Part shown: positions 55,337-64,000 of the stretch, in pieces
Numbering within the stretch: position 1 is the first letter of the stretch
Layout of the letters: each line of letters begins with the position of its first letter
Source: Sutcliffiella horikoshii
Lineage (GTDB): Bacteria > Bacillota > Bacilli > Bacillales > Bacillaceae_I
Reading direction: 5' to 3'
DNA length: 64,000 bases
Assembly (NCBI RefSeq): GCF_021991925.1
Contig: NZ_RXZI01000003.1
Span: 310,001-374,000, forward strand
Position numbers and translations under genes: made by a program
The notes under the pieces: generated by a model
What the model saw: the letters and a program-made list of their open reading frames with translations, nothing else
The model's database searches: none
What the model was told of the DNA's origin: nothing

Positions 55337-56893
55337 TCACCTCGCCAGCCATTTCTTCAAAAATGGCAACCTGGCGAGCTCCTCTCTTTTAACTAGACCG
55401 AAAATCAACAATAACACCATATACAATAGGCAGGTCAATAAAATCATCAACCCGCTCCGTTGCCCAACTCCAAGAGTGAGCCAGAGGTGGTCGTGCATCC
55501 ACAAACCAAATACCACACACACACCCATCGTAATAAAGCTCTTCACATAATCCCGTATATAAAGCGAGTAGGAAAGGACTTTCATGATGGTTGCCATATG
55601 CAATAAGGTAACGAGCATCATGCCGATGACGATTCCGAGCGCTGCCCCCATGATTCCAAATGTGGGTTTACTCGCCAGAATGAAGATGACCGCCGTTTTT
55701 ACTGCTGCACCGATAAAACTGTTGATCATGGCTGCCTTTGCAAGATCGAGTGCCTGAAGGGTTGCCTGGAGAGGCCCCTGGAAGTAATAGAACAAAAAGA
55801 ATGGTGCCATCACTTTAATATAGATGGCTGCTTTGCTGCTGCCATACATCAGTAGCATGATGGGCTCCGCATAAACAAAAAGGAGGACGACTGCAAGACC
55901 ACCTGTTACAAAGGAAAGTCTCAGTGCTTGCTGTAGGCGATGCTCAATCAGGATGCTATTTTTTTTGGCAGCCGCTTCACTTATGGCAGGAACAAGGGCG
56001 GTGGATAAGGAATAAGTAATAAAGGATGGTAACATCATGAGCGGCAGGGCAAAGCCTACCAGTTCCCCGTATTGCTTGGTGGCCATGGCGGTTGCGACAC
56101 CTGCGATCGCCAAGCTTTGTGCGACGACGATCGGCTCAAAAAACCAGGCAATGGAACCAATCATTCTGCTTCCGGTTGTAGGCAGCGCGATTCTCATCAA
56201 ATCCCGGAAGGTTTCCTTTCCTTCCCCGACATAGTTAAAGAATTTTGCGCGCAAGCGGAACGCTTTTTTGTTTTTAAAAACGAATAACATGTACAGTAAT
56301 GACATGAGCTCACCGACGACAGCTGATAGCATGGCACCTGCAGCAGCGTATTCGATGCCATATGGCAGTAACGCTTTTGTACAGGCTGCTACAAGTGATA
56401 TTCTTACAACTTGCTCGATGACCTGTGAAATGGCCGATGGTTTCATGTTCTGTCTGCCTTGGAAGTACCCGCGCAAAACAGAGGAGATGGCAATGATTGG
56501 CACGACCGGTGCTATGGCCATTAAAGGATAATAGGTTCTTGGGTCTGTAAACAGGTGGTTGGACAGATACGGAGCGAGGAGAATCATGGCGGGAGTGAAG
56601 ACAAGGCTGAGTGCTCCGGTTGTTGCCAGGGAAACGACCAGTATTTTTTTGATTTTGCGATGATTACCCTGTGCCTCAGCTTCTGCAACCAATTTAGAAA
56701 TGGCAACAGGTAACCCAAGCTGTGTGATGGTGATGGTCAGGACAAGGGTTGGAACGGCCATCATATATAGTCCCACGCCTTCTTCCCCGATAAATCTTGC
56801 CACCACAATTCGATTCACAAAACCTAATACGCGCGTTATAAGTCCTGCAACAATCAATATTAATGTCCCTTTTAGAAATGTTTGCTTAGTCAT
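55337..56893 (-). CDS. spoVB: Stage V sporulation protein SpoVB (MOP flippase family)
   Basis: Polytopic membrane protein needed for spore cortex synthesis, probably flipping lipid-linked precursor. 518 residues, same length as B. subtilis SpoVB. Seen: about 14 hydrophobic helices, N-terminal KGTLILIVAGLITRVLGFVNRIVVARFIGEEGVGLYMMA, and SVLRGYFQGRQNMKPSAISQVIEQVVRI, typical of the MurJ/MOP superfamily. Monocistronic on the minus strand, divergent from comN. Confidence 0.95.
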   Translation of the reverse strand: MTKQTFLKGTLILIVAGLITRVLGFVNRIVVARFIGEEGVGLYMMAVPTLVLTITITQLGLPVAISKLVAEAEAQGNHRKIKKILVVSLATTGALSLVFTPAMILLAPYLSNHLFTDPRTYYPLMAIAPVVPIIAISSVLRGYFQGRQNMKPSAISQVIEQVVRISLVAACTKALLPYGIEYAAAGAMLSAVVGELMSLLYMLFVFKNKKAFRLRAKFFNYVGEGKETFRDLMRIALPTTGSRMIGSIAWFFEPIVVAQSLAIAGVATAMATKQYGELVGFALPLMMLPSFITYSLSTALVPAISEAAAKKNSILIEHRLQQALRLSFVTGGLAVVLLFVYAEPIMLLMYGSSKAAIYIKVMAPFFLFYYFQGPLQATLQALDLAKAAMINSFIGAAVKTAVIFILASKPTFGIMGAALGIVIGMMLVTLLHMATIMKVLSYSLYIRDYVKSFITMGVCVVFGLWMHDHLWLTLGVGQRSGLMILLTCLLYMVLLLIFGLVKREELARLPFLKKWLAR

Positions 56894-57058
56894 GCGATTC
56901 CCTGCCTTCTCAATTACGGAGATTTCATATACAATTATCTATATGCAGTGGAGTAGGCCAAGCATGACAAGTATTATGAAGGTGCATGGAATAGCGAAAG
57001 ATGGTTATCCGATTTAAATTTAGATCAGAGAGTGAATTGAATGGGGGTTCAATGAACA

Positions 57059-57343
57059 ATGAAGAAGGAAACCGATGCACAGCATGCTTATGATCTTTTC
57101 CGGTACGAATTGGGGCCAGTTCTACAAAGTAAACTGGAGGAATTTCAGTTATTCGGATATGATACCGTATCAGAAGATGAACTGTGGGAGTGCTTGACAA
57201 AAAAGAAATGGAAGCGCCCAGAAACGAAAAGGCTGTTTGAGCTGGTCAATGATGTGTACAGTTTATCGATCACGGATTATATGAGCTACATCACGATTGA
57301 AGCATATAAGGCACCAAACTACTTTGCATCACAAAAAGATTAA
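57059..57343 (+). CDS. comN: Post-transcriptional regulator ComN (YrzD-like)
   Basis: Small cytoplasmic protein; B. subtilis ComN promotes accumulation of comEA mRNA. 94 residues, GGGGG upstream. Seen: AYDLFRYELGPVLQSKLEEFQLFGYDTVSEDELWECLTKKKWKR, the conserved all-helical core of the family. It lies between spoVB and secDF as in B. subtilis. No known DNA- or RNA-binding motif is evident. Confidence 0.85.
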   Translation: MKKETDAQHAYDLFRYELGPVLQSKLEEFQLFGYDTVSEDELWECLTKKKWKRPETKRLFELVNDVYSLSITDYMSYITIEAYKAPNYFASQKD

Positions 57344-57357
57344 ATTTTCAGCAAAAA

Positions 57358-57386
57358 TTGACAGGCATTAATGGATGAATCATAAT
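57358..57386 (+). promoter_or_regulatory. Sigma-A promoter of secDF
   Basis: TTGACA, exactly 17 bases, CATAAT (11 of 12 consensus bases). The start site would be near 57393, leaving a leader of about 138 bases before secDF. Confidence 0.75.
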
Positions 57387-57530
57387 GGTACATGATGGCA
57401 TGATAACGGCTTTTATTGAACATTTTTACATAATTATACATACAGGAATGTGAAGCGTGTAAGTTAGCCAGGTGTCCATACTACAAATTCATTTCATCGA
57501 TTGTAAGAGCAGAAGGAGGATTTTTTACGC

Positions 57531-59786
57531 ATGGTCAAAAGAGGACGGATCGTTGCATTCTTTTTACTTCTTATTTTAATCGGAAGCACAATAGGAGTGT
57601 TTACGAACCCAATTACAAAAGACATTAAACTTGGCCTTGACCTTCAAGGCGGATTTGAAGTTCTTTATGAGGTTAAGCCAATCAATGAAAATAGTGAAAT
57701 AAACAGGGATGTTCTACTAAGCACCGTCAGCGCGTTAAATAAACGTGTCAATGTGCTTGGAGTTAGCGAACCTAATATCCAGATTGAAGGCGAAGACAGG
57801 ATCCGCGTTCAGCTTGCAGGGGTGGATGATCAATCAAAAGCCCGGGAACTGTTATCAACAGAAGCTAAACTGTCGTTCCGGGACGTTGATGACAATCTGT
57901 TGATGGATGGTTCTTCCTTGGCGGAAAACGGTGCTTCTCAATCGTTTGATCCCAATAACCGTCCAAGTGTGGCGCTCACATTGAAAGACGCTTCTGAATT
58001 TGCCGAAGTAACGCGTCAAGTCCGTGACATGGGTATTGGTACCGGTCGTAACCTGATGGTTATTTGGCTGGATTTTGAAGAAGGCGTGGATTCCTATGAA
58101 GCAGAAGCAGGGAAGGCTGATCCAAAATACCTTTCAGCTGCAGGTGTAGATCGCGTTTTCAATGATACGAATGTACAGATTACCGGTAACTTTACCATTG
58201 AAGAGGCAAAGGAGCTTGCCGAGTTGCTTAATGCCGGTTCCCTTCCTGTAGAATTGGAAGAGATCTACTCTACATCTGTAGGAGCAAAATTCGGGGAAAC
58301 AGCGCTTCAGAAAACGGTTTTTGCTGGGATGATCGGTATTAGTGCCATCCTTCTGTTCATGCTTGTAGCATACCGTTTACCTGGTTTGGTAGCTGTGCTG
58401 ACATTAAGTGCTTATATCTTCTTAATCCTATTAGTATTTGAGTTGATGAATGGTGTCCTTACCCTTCCGGGAATTGCTGCCCTGATTTTAGGGGTGGGGA
58501 TGGCGGTAGATGCCAATATCATCACATATGAACGGATCAAAGAGGAATTAAAGCTTGGCAGGTCGGCGATGTCTGCGTTCCGTGCAGGAAACCGCAACTC
58601 GTTGTCTACCATTTTGGATGCGAACATTACAACGTTGCTTGCAGCAGGTGTCATGTTTGTCTATGGAACAAGTTCTGTTCAAGGATTTGCTACCATGTTG
58701 ATTGTGAGTATCTTGTTGAGCTTCCTTACGGCGGTCCTTGGTACAAGATTATTGCTCGGCCTATGGGTAAGCAGTAGGTTTATGAATAATAAGCCTCATC
58801 TTTTTGGTGTGAAAAAAGAGGAAATGCTGGATATCAACAAGACAGATGAGAACACGGAGCCACCAAACCGTTTCTCTAATTGGGACTTTGTAAAGCATCG
58901 CAAAAAGTTCTTCCTGTTCTCAGGAGCAATGATTGTAGTCGGAATTATTCTTCTTGCAGCTTTCCGTTTGAACCTGGGTATTGATTTTGCAAGTGGGACG
59001 CGTGTGGAAATCATGAGTGACAGCCGTTTGACAGCTGAAGAAATTACAGAAGAGCTTGCCTCCATTGACTATGAGCCAAAGGATGTTGTCTTAGCTGGCA
59101 CGAATAATGAAATAGCGGTTGCCCGTTATGTGGATGATTTCACGCAAACGGAAATTGCGGAAATCAAGCAATTTATTGAAGGAAAATATGGATCTGAACC
59201 AAGTGTCAGCACGGTATCTCCTACCGTAGGACAGGAGCTCGCCAGAAACGCATTCTTTGCGGTTTTAATCGCGGCTATCGGAATAATCATTTATGTGACG
59301 ATCCGCTTTGAATGGCTCTTTGCATTAGCGGCCATTGTCGCACTGTTCCATGATGCTTTCTTTATCATTGCGTTTTTCAGCCTCGTTCGCTTGGAGGTTG
59401 ATATTACCTTCATTGCCGCCGTCTTGACCATTGTCGGGTACTCGATAAATGATACGATCGTCACCTTTGACAGGATACGTGAAAATCTGAAGCGTAAAAA
59501 GCGTGTCAAAACCTTTGAAGACCTGGCTGAAGTGGTGAACAGAAGCTTACAGCAAACTTTTGTCCGTTCTATCAATACGGTCGGAACGGTCATGATTGCC
59601 GTTATCGCCTTGTTGATTTTCGGAAGTGAATCAATCACAAACTTCTCTGTCGCGTTGTTGGTGGGATTAGTCGTTGGTACGTACTCTTCCTTGTTCATCG
59701 CAGCACAGTTATGGTTGATTTGGAAACATAAGCAGTTAAGTAAACCTAAAAAGGCACCGGTGGAAGATCCGGAACCTGAGGTATAA
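57531..59786 (+). CDS. secDF: Protein translocase subunit SecDF (fused)
   Basis: Proton-driven accessory of the Sec translocon that helps complete export. 751 residues with SecD and SecF fused, as in Bacillus. Seen: SecD N-terminal helix, LGLDLQGGFEVLYEV, P1 extracellular domain with RVNVLGVSEPNIQIEG, transmembrane region with GVGMAVDANIITYERIKEEL; then after about residue 450 the SecF half with LNLGIDFASGTRVEI and ILTIVGYSINDTIVTFDRIRENL. Strong promoter upstream, terminator downstream. Confidence 0.97.
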   Translation: MVKRGRIVAFFLLLILIGSTIGVFTNPITKDIKLGLDLQGGFEVLYEVKPINENSEINRDVLLSTVSALNKRVNVLGVSEPNIQIEGEDRIRVQLAGVDDQSKARELLSTEAKLSFRDVDDNLLMDGSSLAENGASQSFDPNNRPSVALTLKDASEFAEVTRQVRDMGIGTGRNLMVIWLDFEEGVDSYEAEAGKADPKYLSAAGVDRVFNDTNVQITGNFTIEEAKELAELLNAGSLPVELEEIYSTSVGAKFGETALQKTVFAGMIGISAILLFMLVAYRLPGLVAVLTLSAYIFLILLVFELMNGVLTLPGIAALILGVGMAVDANIITYERIKEELKLGRSAMSAFRAGNRNSLSTILDANITTLLAAGVMFVYGTSSVQGFATMLIVSILLSFLTAVLGTRLLLGLWVSSRFMNNKPHLFGVKKEEMLDINKTDENTEPPNRFSNWDFVKHRKKFFLFSGAMIVVGIILLAAFRLNLGIDFASGTRVEIMSDSRLTAEEITEELASIDYEPKDVVLAGTNNEIAVARYVDDFTQTEIAEIKQFIEGKYGSEPSVSTVSPTVGQELARNAFFAVLIAAIGIIIYVTIRFEWLFALAAIVALFHDAFFIIAFFSLVRLEVDITFIAAVLTIVGYSINDTIVTFDRIRENLKRKKRVKTFEDLAEVVNRSLQQTFVRSINTVGTVMIAVIALLIFGSESITNFSVALLVGLVVGTYSSLFIAAQLWLIWKHKQLSKPKKAPVEDPEPEV

Positions 59787-59790
59787 ATAG

Positions 59791-59829
59791 TACGTCGCAG
59801 AGCATATGGTTGCTTTGCGACGTTTTTTT
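59791..59829 (+). terminator. Terminator after secDF
   Basis: ACGTCGCAGAGCA and TGCTTTGCGACGT stem followed by seven T residues. Confidence 0.92.
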
Positions 59830-59896
59830 ATTTTTTTCGGGGATTCTGCTTCCGTTCGGGTACAATAGAAGAAGAGATTAGAAAGAGGTGTGCGGT

Positions 59897-60787
59897 ATGG
59901 ACCATAATGAACGTTTTAAAAAAGCTGAATTTGCCGCATTGATAGGTGTGGTGGGAAACATCATTTTGGCTATATTGAAAGGGTGGGTCGGGGTGGTGGC
60001 CAACAGTCGCGCGCTTGTTGCGGACGCTGTGCATTCCGCTTCCGATGTTGCAGGGTCAATGGCTGTATACATAGGGCTCAAAGCGGCAAAACAACCTCCT
60101 GATGAGGATCATCCATATGGTCATGGGAAGGCTGAAAATATTGCCGCAATCATCGTTGCGGTGCTTTTGCTCATTGTAGGGTTTGAAATTGGAAAATCTT
60201 CGTTCCAGGCCTTCTTTGAACCGATTGAAGCGCCCAAAGCGCTAGCGATCTATGCCGTCGTCATTTCCATCATTGTCAAAGAGGCGATGTTTCGATATAA
60301 GTATAATTTGGGAAAAAGAATTAAGAGTGATGCGATAATCGTCAATGCGTATGAGCATCGTTCAGATGTATTTTCTTCCATCGCGGCTTTAATAGGGATC
60401 GCCGGAGCGGTACTTGGCGGTTATATTGGAGTAGACTGGCTTGTCTATCTTGACCCGGTCGCGGGAATCGTCGTTGCGCTCCTGATTATCAAAATTTCTT
60501 GGCAGCTGGGTTCTGAATCCATTCATAACACGATGGATCATGTCATGCATGAAGAGGATACAGAGGAGTTCCGTGATGTTGTCGTAACGGTACCTGGTGT
60601 AATGAAGCTTGACAGCCTGCACGCAAGGGAGCATGGCCACTATGTCATCATCGATTTGAAAATATCTGTGGACCCTTATATTACAGTGGAAGATGGCCAT
60701 CTGATAGGCAAACAGGTAAAGGCCAAGCTGATGGAAAACAAAGAGGTGCAGGATGTTTTCGTGCACATCAATCCATACTCTGAATAG
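59897..60787 (+). CDS. Cation diffusion facilitator family transporter
   Basis: Membrane antiporter exporting divalent metals such as zinc, manganese or iron. 296 residues from ATG 59897 (GAAAGAGGTG upstream). Seen: six transmembrane helices in the first ~210 residues, the metal site SRALVADAVHSASDVAGS, DEDHPYGHGKAENIAA, the second metal site VNAYEHRSDVFSSIAALIG (HxxxD), and a C-terminal cytoplasmic CDF domain (about 210-296) with HAREHGHYVIIDLKI. Ligand choice cannot be told reliably. Confidence 0.93.
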   Translation: MDHNERFKKAEFAALIGVVGNIILAILKGWVGVVANSRALVADAVHSASDVAGSMAVYIGLKAAKQPPDEDHPYGHGKAENIAAIIVAVLLLIVGFEIGKSSFQAFFEPIEAPKALAIYAVVISIIVKEAMFRYKYNLGKRIKSDAIIVNAYEHRSDVFSSIAALIGIAGAVLGGYIGVDWLVYLDPVAGIVVALLIIKISWQLGSESIHNTMDHVMHEEDTEEFRDVVVTVPGVMKLDSLHAREHGHYVIIDLKISVDPYITVEDGHLIGKQVKAKLMENKEVQDVFVHINPYSE

Positions 60788-60810
60788 TAAGAAGTAGAGG
60801 GGGGATGAAT

Positions 60811-61131
60811 ATGAAAACTCAATGGTATTTATTGGCAGGGGTGTTGTTCACCATTGTGGTGGCCATTTTCGCCGTGCTGAATGTAGCTCCCGTTGAAGTG
60901 AATTTCCTTTTTGGTACCGCCGAATGGCCATTGGTACTCGTGATTTTATTTTCCACGCTGATGGGAATCGTGATTGCAGGATCCATTGGGATCTACCAGG
61001 TGATCATGGTGAAGCGGAGGCTGCAGCAAAAGGAAACGGAGGCAACGGTAGCAACTCCTGTAGCTTCTAAGCTGGACGCAGACAAAGAAAATACGGTAGA
61101 AACGGTTGGTAAGAGACGCAGGTCGCGATAA
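60811..61131 (+). CDS. LapA-domain small membrane protein
   Basis: 106 residues from ATG 60811, six bases after GAGGGGGG (an ATG at 60805 abuts that run). Seen: two transmembrane helices (about 4-24 and 38-63) with the LapA/DUF1049 pattern FAVLNVAPVEVNFLFGTAEWPLVLVILFSTLMGI, then a charged tail. Function is unknown in Gram-positives. B. subtilis YrvD at this place has the same layout. Confidence 0.85.
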   Translation: MKTQWYLLAGVLFTIVVAIFAVLNVAPVEVNFLFGTAEWPLVLVILFSTLMGIVIAGSIGIYQVIMVKRRLQQKETEATVATPVASKLDADKENTVETVGKRRRSR

Positions 61132-61149
61132 TGGGGCCTGTGTTTTTTT
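61117..61149 (+). terminator. Terminator overlapping the end of the LapA gene
   Basis: ACGCAGG and CCTGTGT pair across the stop codon region and are followed by eight T residues. Confidence 0.6.
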
Positions 61150-61275
61150 TGTGCGGTTGCAGACCAAAGCGGTGAGTGCATTTGGGATATTTGGCATAGG
61201 GAACCTAGGTTGGATACTACTGGTGAATCGCATCAATATTTAAAAAAAATACCTATTTATGCTGAGAAAATATGG

Positions 61276-61455
61276 TTCGGACATTTATTTTCCATCTTCG
61301 GACAGTTGGATGTGATCGTTCGGACAGAGAAGGTAGTGGGTTCGGACATTTGAATTTTTGAGGACAACTTTTTAAAAACTTCAGATAAGAATGCGAAATC
61401 TTCGGTCAACTTTCAAGAAACTTCGGACAAGTTCAGCAAATCTTCGGACACTGTT
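61276..61455. repeat. Intergenic array, 9 units of about 21 nt, core TTCGGACA
   Basis: TTCGGACA or a variant starts at 61276, 61297, 61319, 61341, 61359 (TGAGGACA), 61380 (TTCAGATA), 61401 (TTCGGTCA), 61422 and 61443; spacings are 21, 22, 22, 18, 21, 21, 21, 21. The spacer sequence differs in each unit. The last four units have a more uniform tail ending AAATC or AAAC. It takes up the middle of the 482-base gap before recJ. Confidence 0.85.
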
Positions 61456-61559
61456 AATAATTGCATCTACGGTCCCCCCCATCCCCTCCTCTAGCATTAG
61501 TGACACAGAAATAAGTGAAATTATCATCGATGTAGGTTCCTTTGGTTTACCTGGGGTTA

Positions 61560-61588
61560 TTGAAGCTACTTTCACTCTCTTGTATAAT
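61560..61588 (+). promoter_or_regulatory. Sigma-A promoter of recJ
   Basis: TTGAAG, 17 bases, TATAAT (perfect -10), about 25 bases before the recJ TTG start, so the leader is very short. Confidence 0.68.
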
Positions 61589-61613
61589 TAGTTAGGCTAA
61601 GGGAGGAATTAGT

Positions 61614-63959
61614 TTGTTAGCTTCTAAATCTAGATGGAATGTAAATGAGTCAAATAGTGAACATGTTGAACAGTTAGCAGCTTCATTGGATATTGCCCCT
61701 CTTATTGCTTCTCTTTTGATAAACAGAGGATTTGACACAATTGATACAGCAAGAGAATTTTTATATACAAATGAACAAGAATTCCATGATCCTTTTTTAA
61801 TGGAGGATATGGAAAAGCTTGTGGAGCGAGTAAATCAGGCGATCGCAAAGGAAGAGAAGATCCTTGTGTTCGGCGACTATGATGCAGATGGAGTCAGTAG
61901 CACCACCGTTATGGTGACTGCCCTCCGTGAAGTTGGGGCACTTGTTGGTTTTTATATCCCGAACCGCTTTACAGAAGGCTATGGGCCAAATGAAAAGGCC
62001 TTTAAACAAGCAAAAGAAAACGGATATTCTGTTATCATTACTGTCGACACAGGTATCTCTGCCCTTCATGAAGCAGAAGTGGCAAAAGAACTAGGCATCG
62101 ACTTGATCATCACTGATCACCACGAGCCTGGCCCGGAATTGCCAAGTGCTTATGCGATTATTCATCCTAAGAAAGAGACCTGTTCCTATCCATTTGATGA
62201 CCTGGCTGGTGTTGGTGTTGCCTATAAAGTTGCACATGCTTTGCTTGGGAAAAACCCAGAACACCTCCTGGATGTGGCTGCAATTGGAACCATTGCAGAC
62301 TTGGTCCCATTAGTGGGGGAGAACAGACTGCTCGCGTCTAAAGGAATTAAAAAGATGCAACAGACCACCAGAGTCGGACTGAAGGCACTACTTCAAAAGT
62401 GCGGCGTCGAGTTGCATACGGTAACGGAAGAGACGGTAGGATTTTCCATCGGGCCGAGAATCAATGCGGTAGGGCGACTGGATAATGCAGATCCAGCTGT
62501 ACATTTGCTGATGACGGACGATGCAGAAGAAGCCAAAATGCTTGCAGAAGAAATGGAAAGCTACAACAAAGAAAGGCAGCAAATAGTGACCGGTATTACG
62601 GAAGAAGCAATTCGACAGGTGGAAGAAAAATACCCACCCCACGAAAACAGCTTCATCATCGTAGAAGGCCATGATTGGAATGCCGGAGTTATCGGAATTG
62701 TGGCATCACGCCTTGTCGACCGATTCTATAGGCCGACCATCGTACTGAGCCTTGACGAGGAAAAAGGACTGGCAAAGGGATCGGCACGTTCGATTGTAGG
62801 CTTTGATCTTTTTGAGAACCTTTCAGAGTGTAGGGATATCCTTCCACACTTTGGCGGTCACCCGATGGCAGCCGGTATGACGTTGAAAATGGAAGATGTG
62901 CAAGAGCTAAGACAAAGAATGAATAAAAAGGCATCTGAAATTTTATCCGAAGAGGATTATATTCCAATTTCTGAAGTGGACATGGAGTGCAGAGTGGACG
63001 AGGTAACATTGGAAACGATTGAGCAGCTAGAGATGCTTGCTCCATTTGGTGTGTCCAACCCCAAACCAAAAGTGCTTGTCAAAGGTGTGCTTCCACAGCA
63101 GATCCGTCAGATTGGAAATAAAAGCAATCACTTGAAGCTTGTCATTGAACAGGAAGGAAGCGCCCTTGATTGTGTGGGATTCGGGTTCGGGGAAATTTAC
63201 CATCACGTCTCACCGGGAGCATCGCTTGATGTGCTCGGGGAGCTTTCCATCAATGAATGGAATAATTTCCGCAAGCCGCAACTTTTTCTGAAAGATATCA
63301 GAGTGACAGATTGGCAGCTATTTGATATCCGTTCTATTAAACAGCTTAACCAGACATTAGCAGGTATAGATAAAGAGAAACTTCACATCCTATATTTCAA
63401 TGAAAGAACGTTGGATGACGTGATGCTCCAAGCGGAACTGCGTCCGTTTGCCACCCATATAAATGGGGATGCCACACCGGATATAACAGGGAAATTCGTA
63501 GTCATTTTAGATATCCCGGCTGAGGAAGCATGGCTTTCCAGTCTGTTGGAGAAAGCCGCACCAGAGAGAATCTATGCCTCATTCTATCAAAAAGAGAATC
63601 ATTTTTTCTCTACCATCCCAACAAGGGAGCACTTCAAATGGTTCTATGCCCTATTATCCAAAAAAGGGTCGTTTGATTTAAACAAGCATGCTGAAGATAT
63701 CGCCAAACACCGTGGATGGTCAAAAGAAACGGTAGATTTTATATCGCAGGTGTTTTTTGACTTAGAATTTGTTACAATAGACAAGGGTTTTATCGCATTA
63801 AACCATGCAGCGAAAAAACGAGACTTTGAAGAGTCTCCCACTTATCGTAAAAAGCAACAGCAAGTGATGCTTGAAAACTTGTTTTTATATTCATCATATA
63901 AACAATTAAAAGCGTGGTTTGATCAGCATCTAACCAAGCAATGCACTGTTCATTCATAG
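61614..63959 (+). CDS. recJ: Single-stranded-DNA-specific exonuclease RecJ
   Basis: 5'-3' exonuclease on single-stranded DNA used in recombination and mismatch/base repair. 781 residues from TTG 61614 (AAGGGAGGAA upstream). Seen: DHH motifs VFGDYDADGVSSTTVM, VDTGISALHEAE and LIITDHHEPG, the DHHA1 motif NAGVIGIVASRLVDRFYRPTIVLS and HFGGHPMAAGMTL, the OB-fold region and the extra C-terminal domain of Bacillus RecJ (about 570-781). Followed directly by apt, as in B. subtilis. Confidence 0.97.
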   Translation: MLASKSRWNVNESNSEHVEQLAASLDIAPLIASLLINRGFDTIDTAREFLYTNEQEFHDPFLMEDMEKLVERVNQAIAKEEKILVFGDYDADGVSSTTVMVTALREVGALVGFYIPNRFTEGYGPNEKAFKQAKENGYSVIITVDTGISALHEAEVAKELGIDLIITDHHEPGPELPSAYAIIHPKKETCSYPFDDLAGVGVAYKVAHALLGKNPEHLLDVAAIGTIADLVPLVGENRLLASKGIKKMQQTTRVGLKALLQKCGVELHTVTEETVGFSIGPRINAVGRLDNADPAVHLLMTDDAEEAKMLAEEMESYNKERQQIVTGITEEAIRQVEEKYPPHENSFIIVEGHDWNAGVIGIVASRLVDRFYRPTIVLSLDEEKGLAKGSARSIVGFDLFENLSECRDILPHFGGHPMAAGMTLKMEDVQELRQRMNKKASEILSEEDYIPISEVDMECRVDEVTLETIEQLEMLAPFGVSNPKPKVLVKGVLPQQIRQIGNKSNHLKLVIEQEGSALDCVGFGFGEIYHHVSPGASLDVLGELSINEWNNFRKPQLFLKDIRVTDWQLFDIRSIKQLNQTLAGIDKEKLHILYFNERTLDDVMLQAELRPFATHINGDATPDITGKFVVILDIPAEEAWLSSLLEKAAPERIYASFYQKENHFFSTIPTREHFKWFYALLSKKGSFDLNKHAEDIAKHRGWSKETVDFISQVFFDLEFVTIDKGFIALNHAAKKRDFEESPTYRKKQQQVMLENLFLYSSYKQLKAWFDQHLTKQCTVHS

Positions 63960-63973
63960 GAGGAAAATAGAAG

Positions 63974-64000
63974 ATGGATTTAAAGAAATTCGTAACAATC
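63974..64000 (+). CDS. apt: Adenine phosphoribosyltransferase, first nine codons (cut by window edge)
   Basis: ATG 63974 preceded by AGGAGG, 14 bases after the recJ stop. The nine residues MDLKKFVTI match the start of Bacillus Apt (MDLKQYVTI, from memory), and apt follows recJ in B. subtilis. The product salvages adenine to AMP. Too short for an independent call. Confidence 0.8.

Noticed and set aside
57059-57343. Possible toxin or antitoxin (small gene near spoVB)
   Set aside because: Sequence and position fit ComN/YrzD; there is no partner gene.
57385-57453. 22-codon leader peptide before secDF
   Set aside because: Its ATG overlaps the -10 region and lies before the predicted start site; the internal ATG has no ribosome site.

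Overview
The window is 64 kb of chromosome from an endospore-forming Bacillaceae bacterium. Evidence: many TTG and GTG starts with strong Shine-Dalgarno sites; sporulation genes (spoIIB, spoIVFA/FB, spo0B, bofC, spoVB, safA); and a gene order that, from memory, follows the B. subtilis stretch valS-folC-comC-spoIIB-maf-radC-mreBCD-minCD-spoIVFAB-rplU-prp-rpmA-spo0B-obg-pheBA-niaR-nifS-nadBCA-safA-coxA-bofC-ruvAB-queA-tgt-yajC-spoVB-comN-secDF-recJ-apt. No rRNA, tRNA, prophage, transposase or cas gene was seen. The left edge cuts valS and the right edge cuts apt.

Layout. 1-6.6 kb: end of valS, a 21-nt periodic array, a minus-strand operon of two RimK-like ATP-grasp ligases plus a FolC-like Mur ligase, and the divergent normal folC. 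6.7-8.5 kb: a membrane/GAF/GGDEF diguanylate cyclase. 8.6-18.1 kb: a type IV pilus operon (small membrane protein, degenerate VanW/G5-like protein, pilB, pilT, pilC, major pilin, prepilin peptidase, pilM, pilN, pilO). 18.3-25.8 kb: spoIIB, maf, radC, mreBCD, minCD (envelope, cell shape, division). 25.8-29.4 kb: an insertion relative to B. subtilis, with a glycerophosphodiesterase and three prepilin-like genes, two ending in repetitive beta-rich domains. 29.7-37.5 kb: spoIVFA/FB, RNase E/G, L21 leader-rplU-prp-rpmA, spo0B, obg, pheB, pheA. 37.9-46.8 kb: NAD synthesis (niaR, nifS, nadB, nadC, nadA, nadE) interleaved with spore coat genes safA and a CotS-like kinase. 46.9-64 kb: coxA-like lipoprotein, bofC, ruvAB, queA, tgt, yajC, DUF421 protein, spoVB, comN, secDF, a cation efflux protein, lapA-like, recJ, apt.

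Coherent units. The pilus operon and the minor-pilin cassette about 12 kb away probably build one surface filament, with pilin processing by the encoded peptidase. The NAD cluster has one palindromic NiaR-type operator lying on the nifS promoter and near the nadB start, so one site could control both directions. Prp sits just before rpmA, whose product carries the N-terminal extension Prp removes. queA-tgt-yajC and secDF form the usual queuosine and export neighbourhood.

Three things are not explained by the ordinary annotation. (1) The ATP-grasp/ATP-grasp/Mur-ligase operon looks like a split amide-ligase pathway of unknown product and is the best candidate for an undescribed biochemical system. 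(2) Four intergenic arrays, each with a different short core repeated every 20-22 nt (about two helical turns), follow valS, nadA, the DUF421 gene and the lapA-like gene. (3) Seven copies of a structured 110-190 bp dispersed element and two copies of a second element with inverted ends lie between genes.
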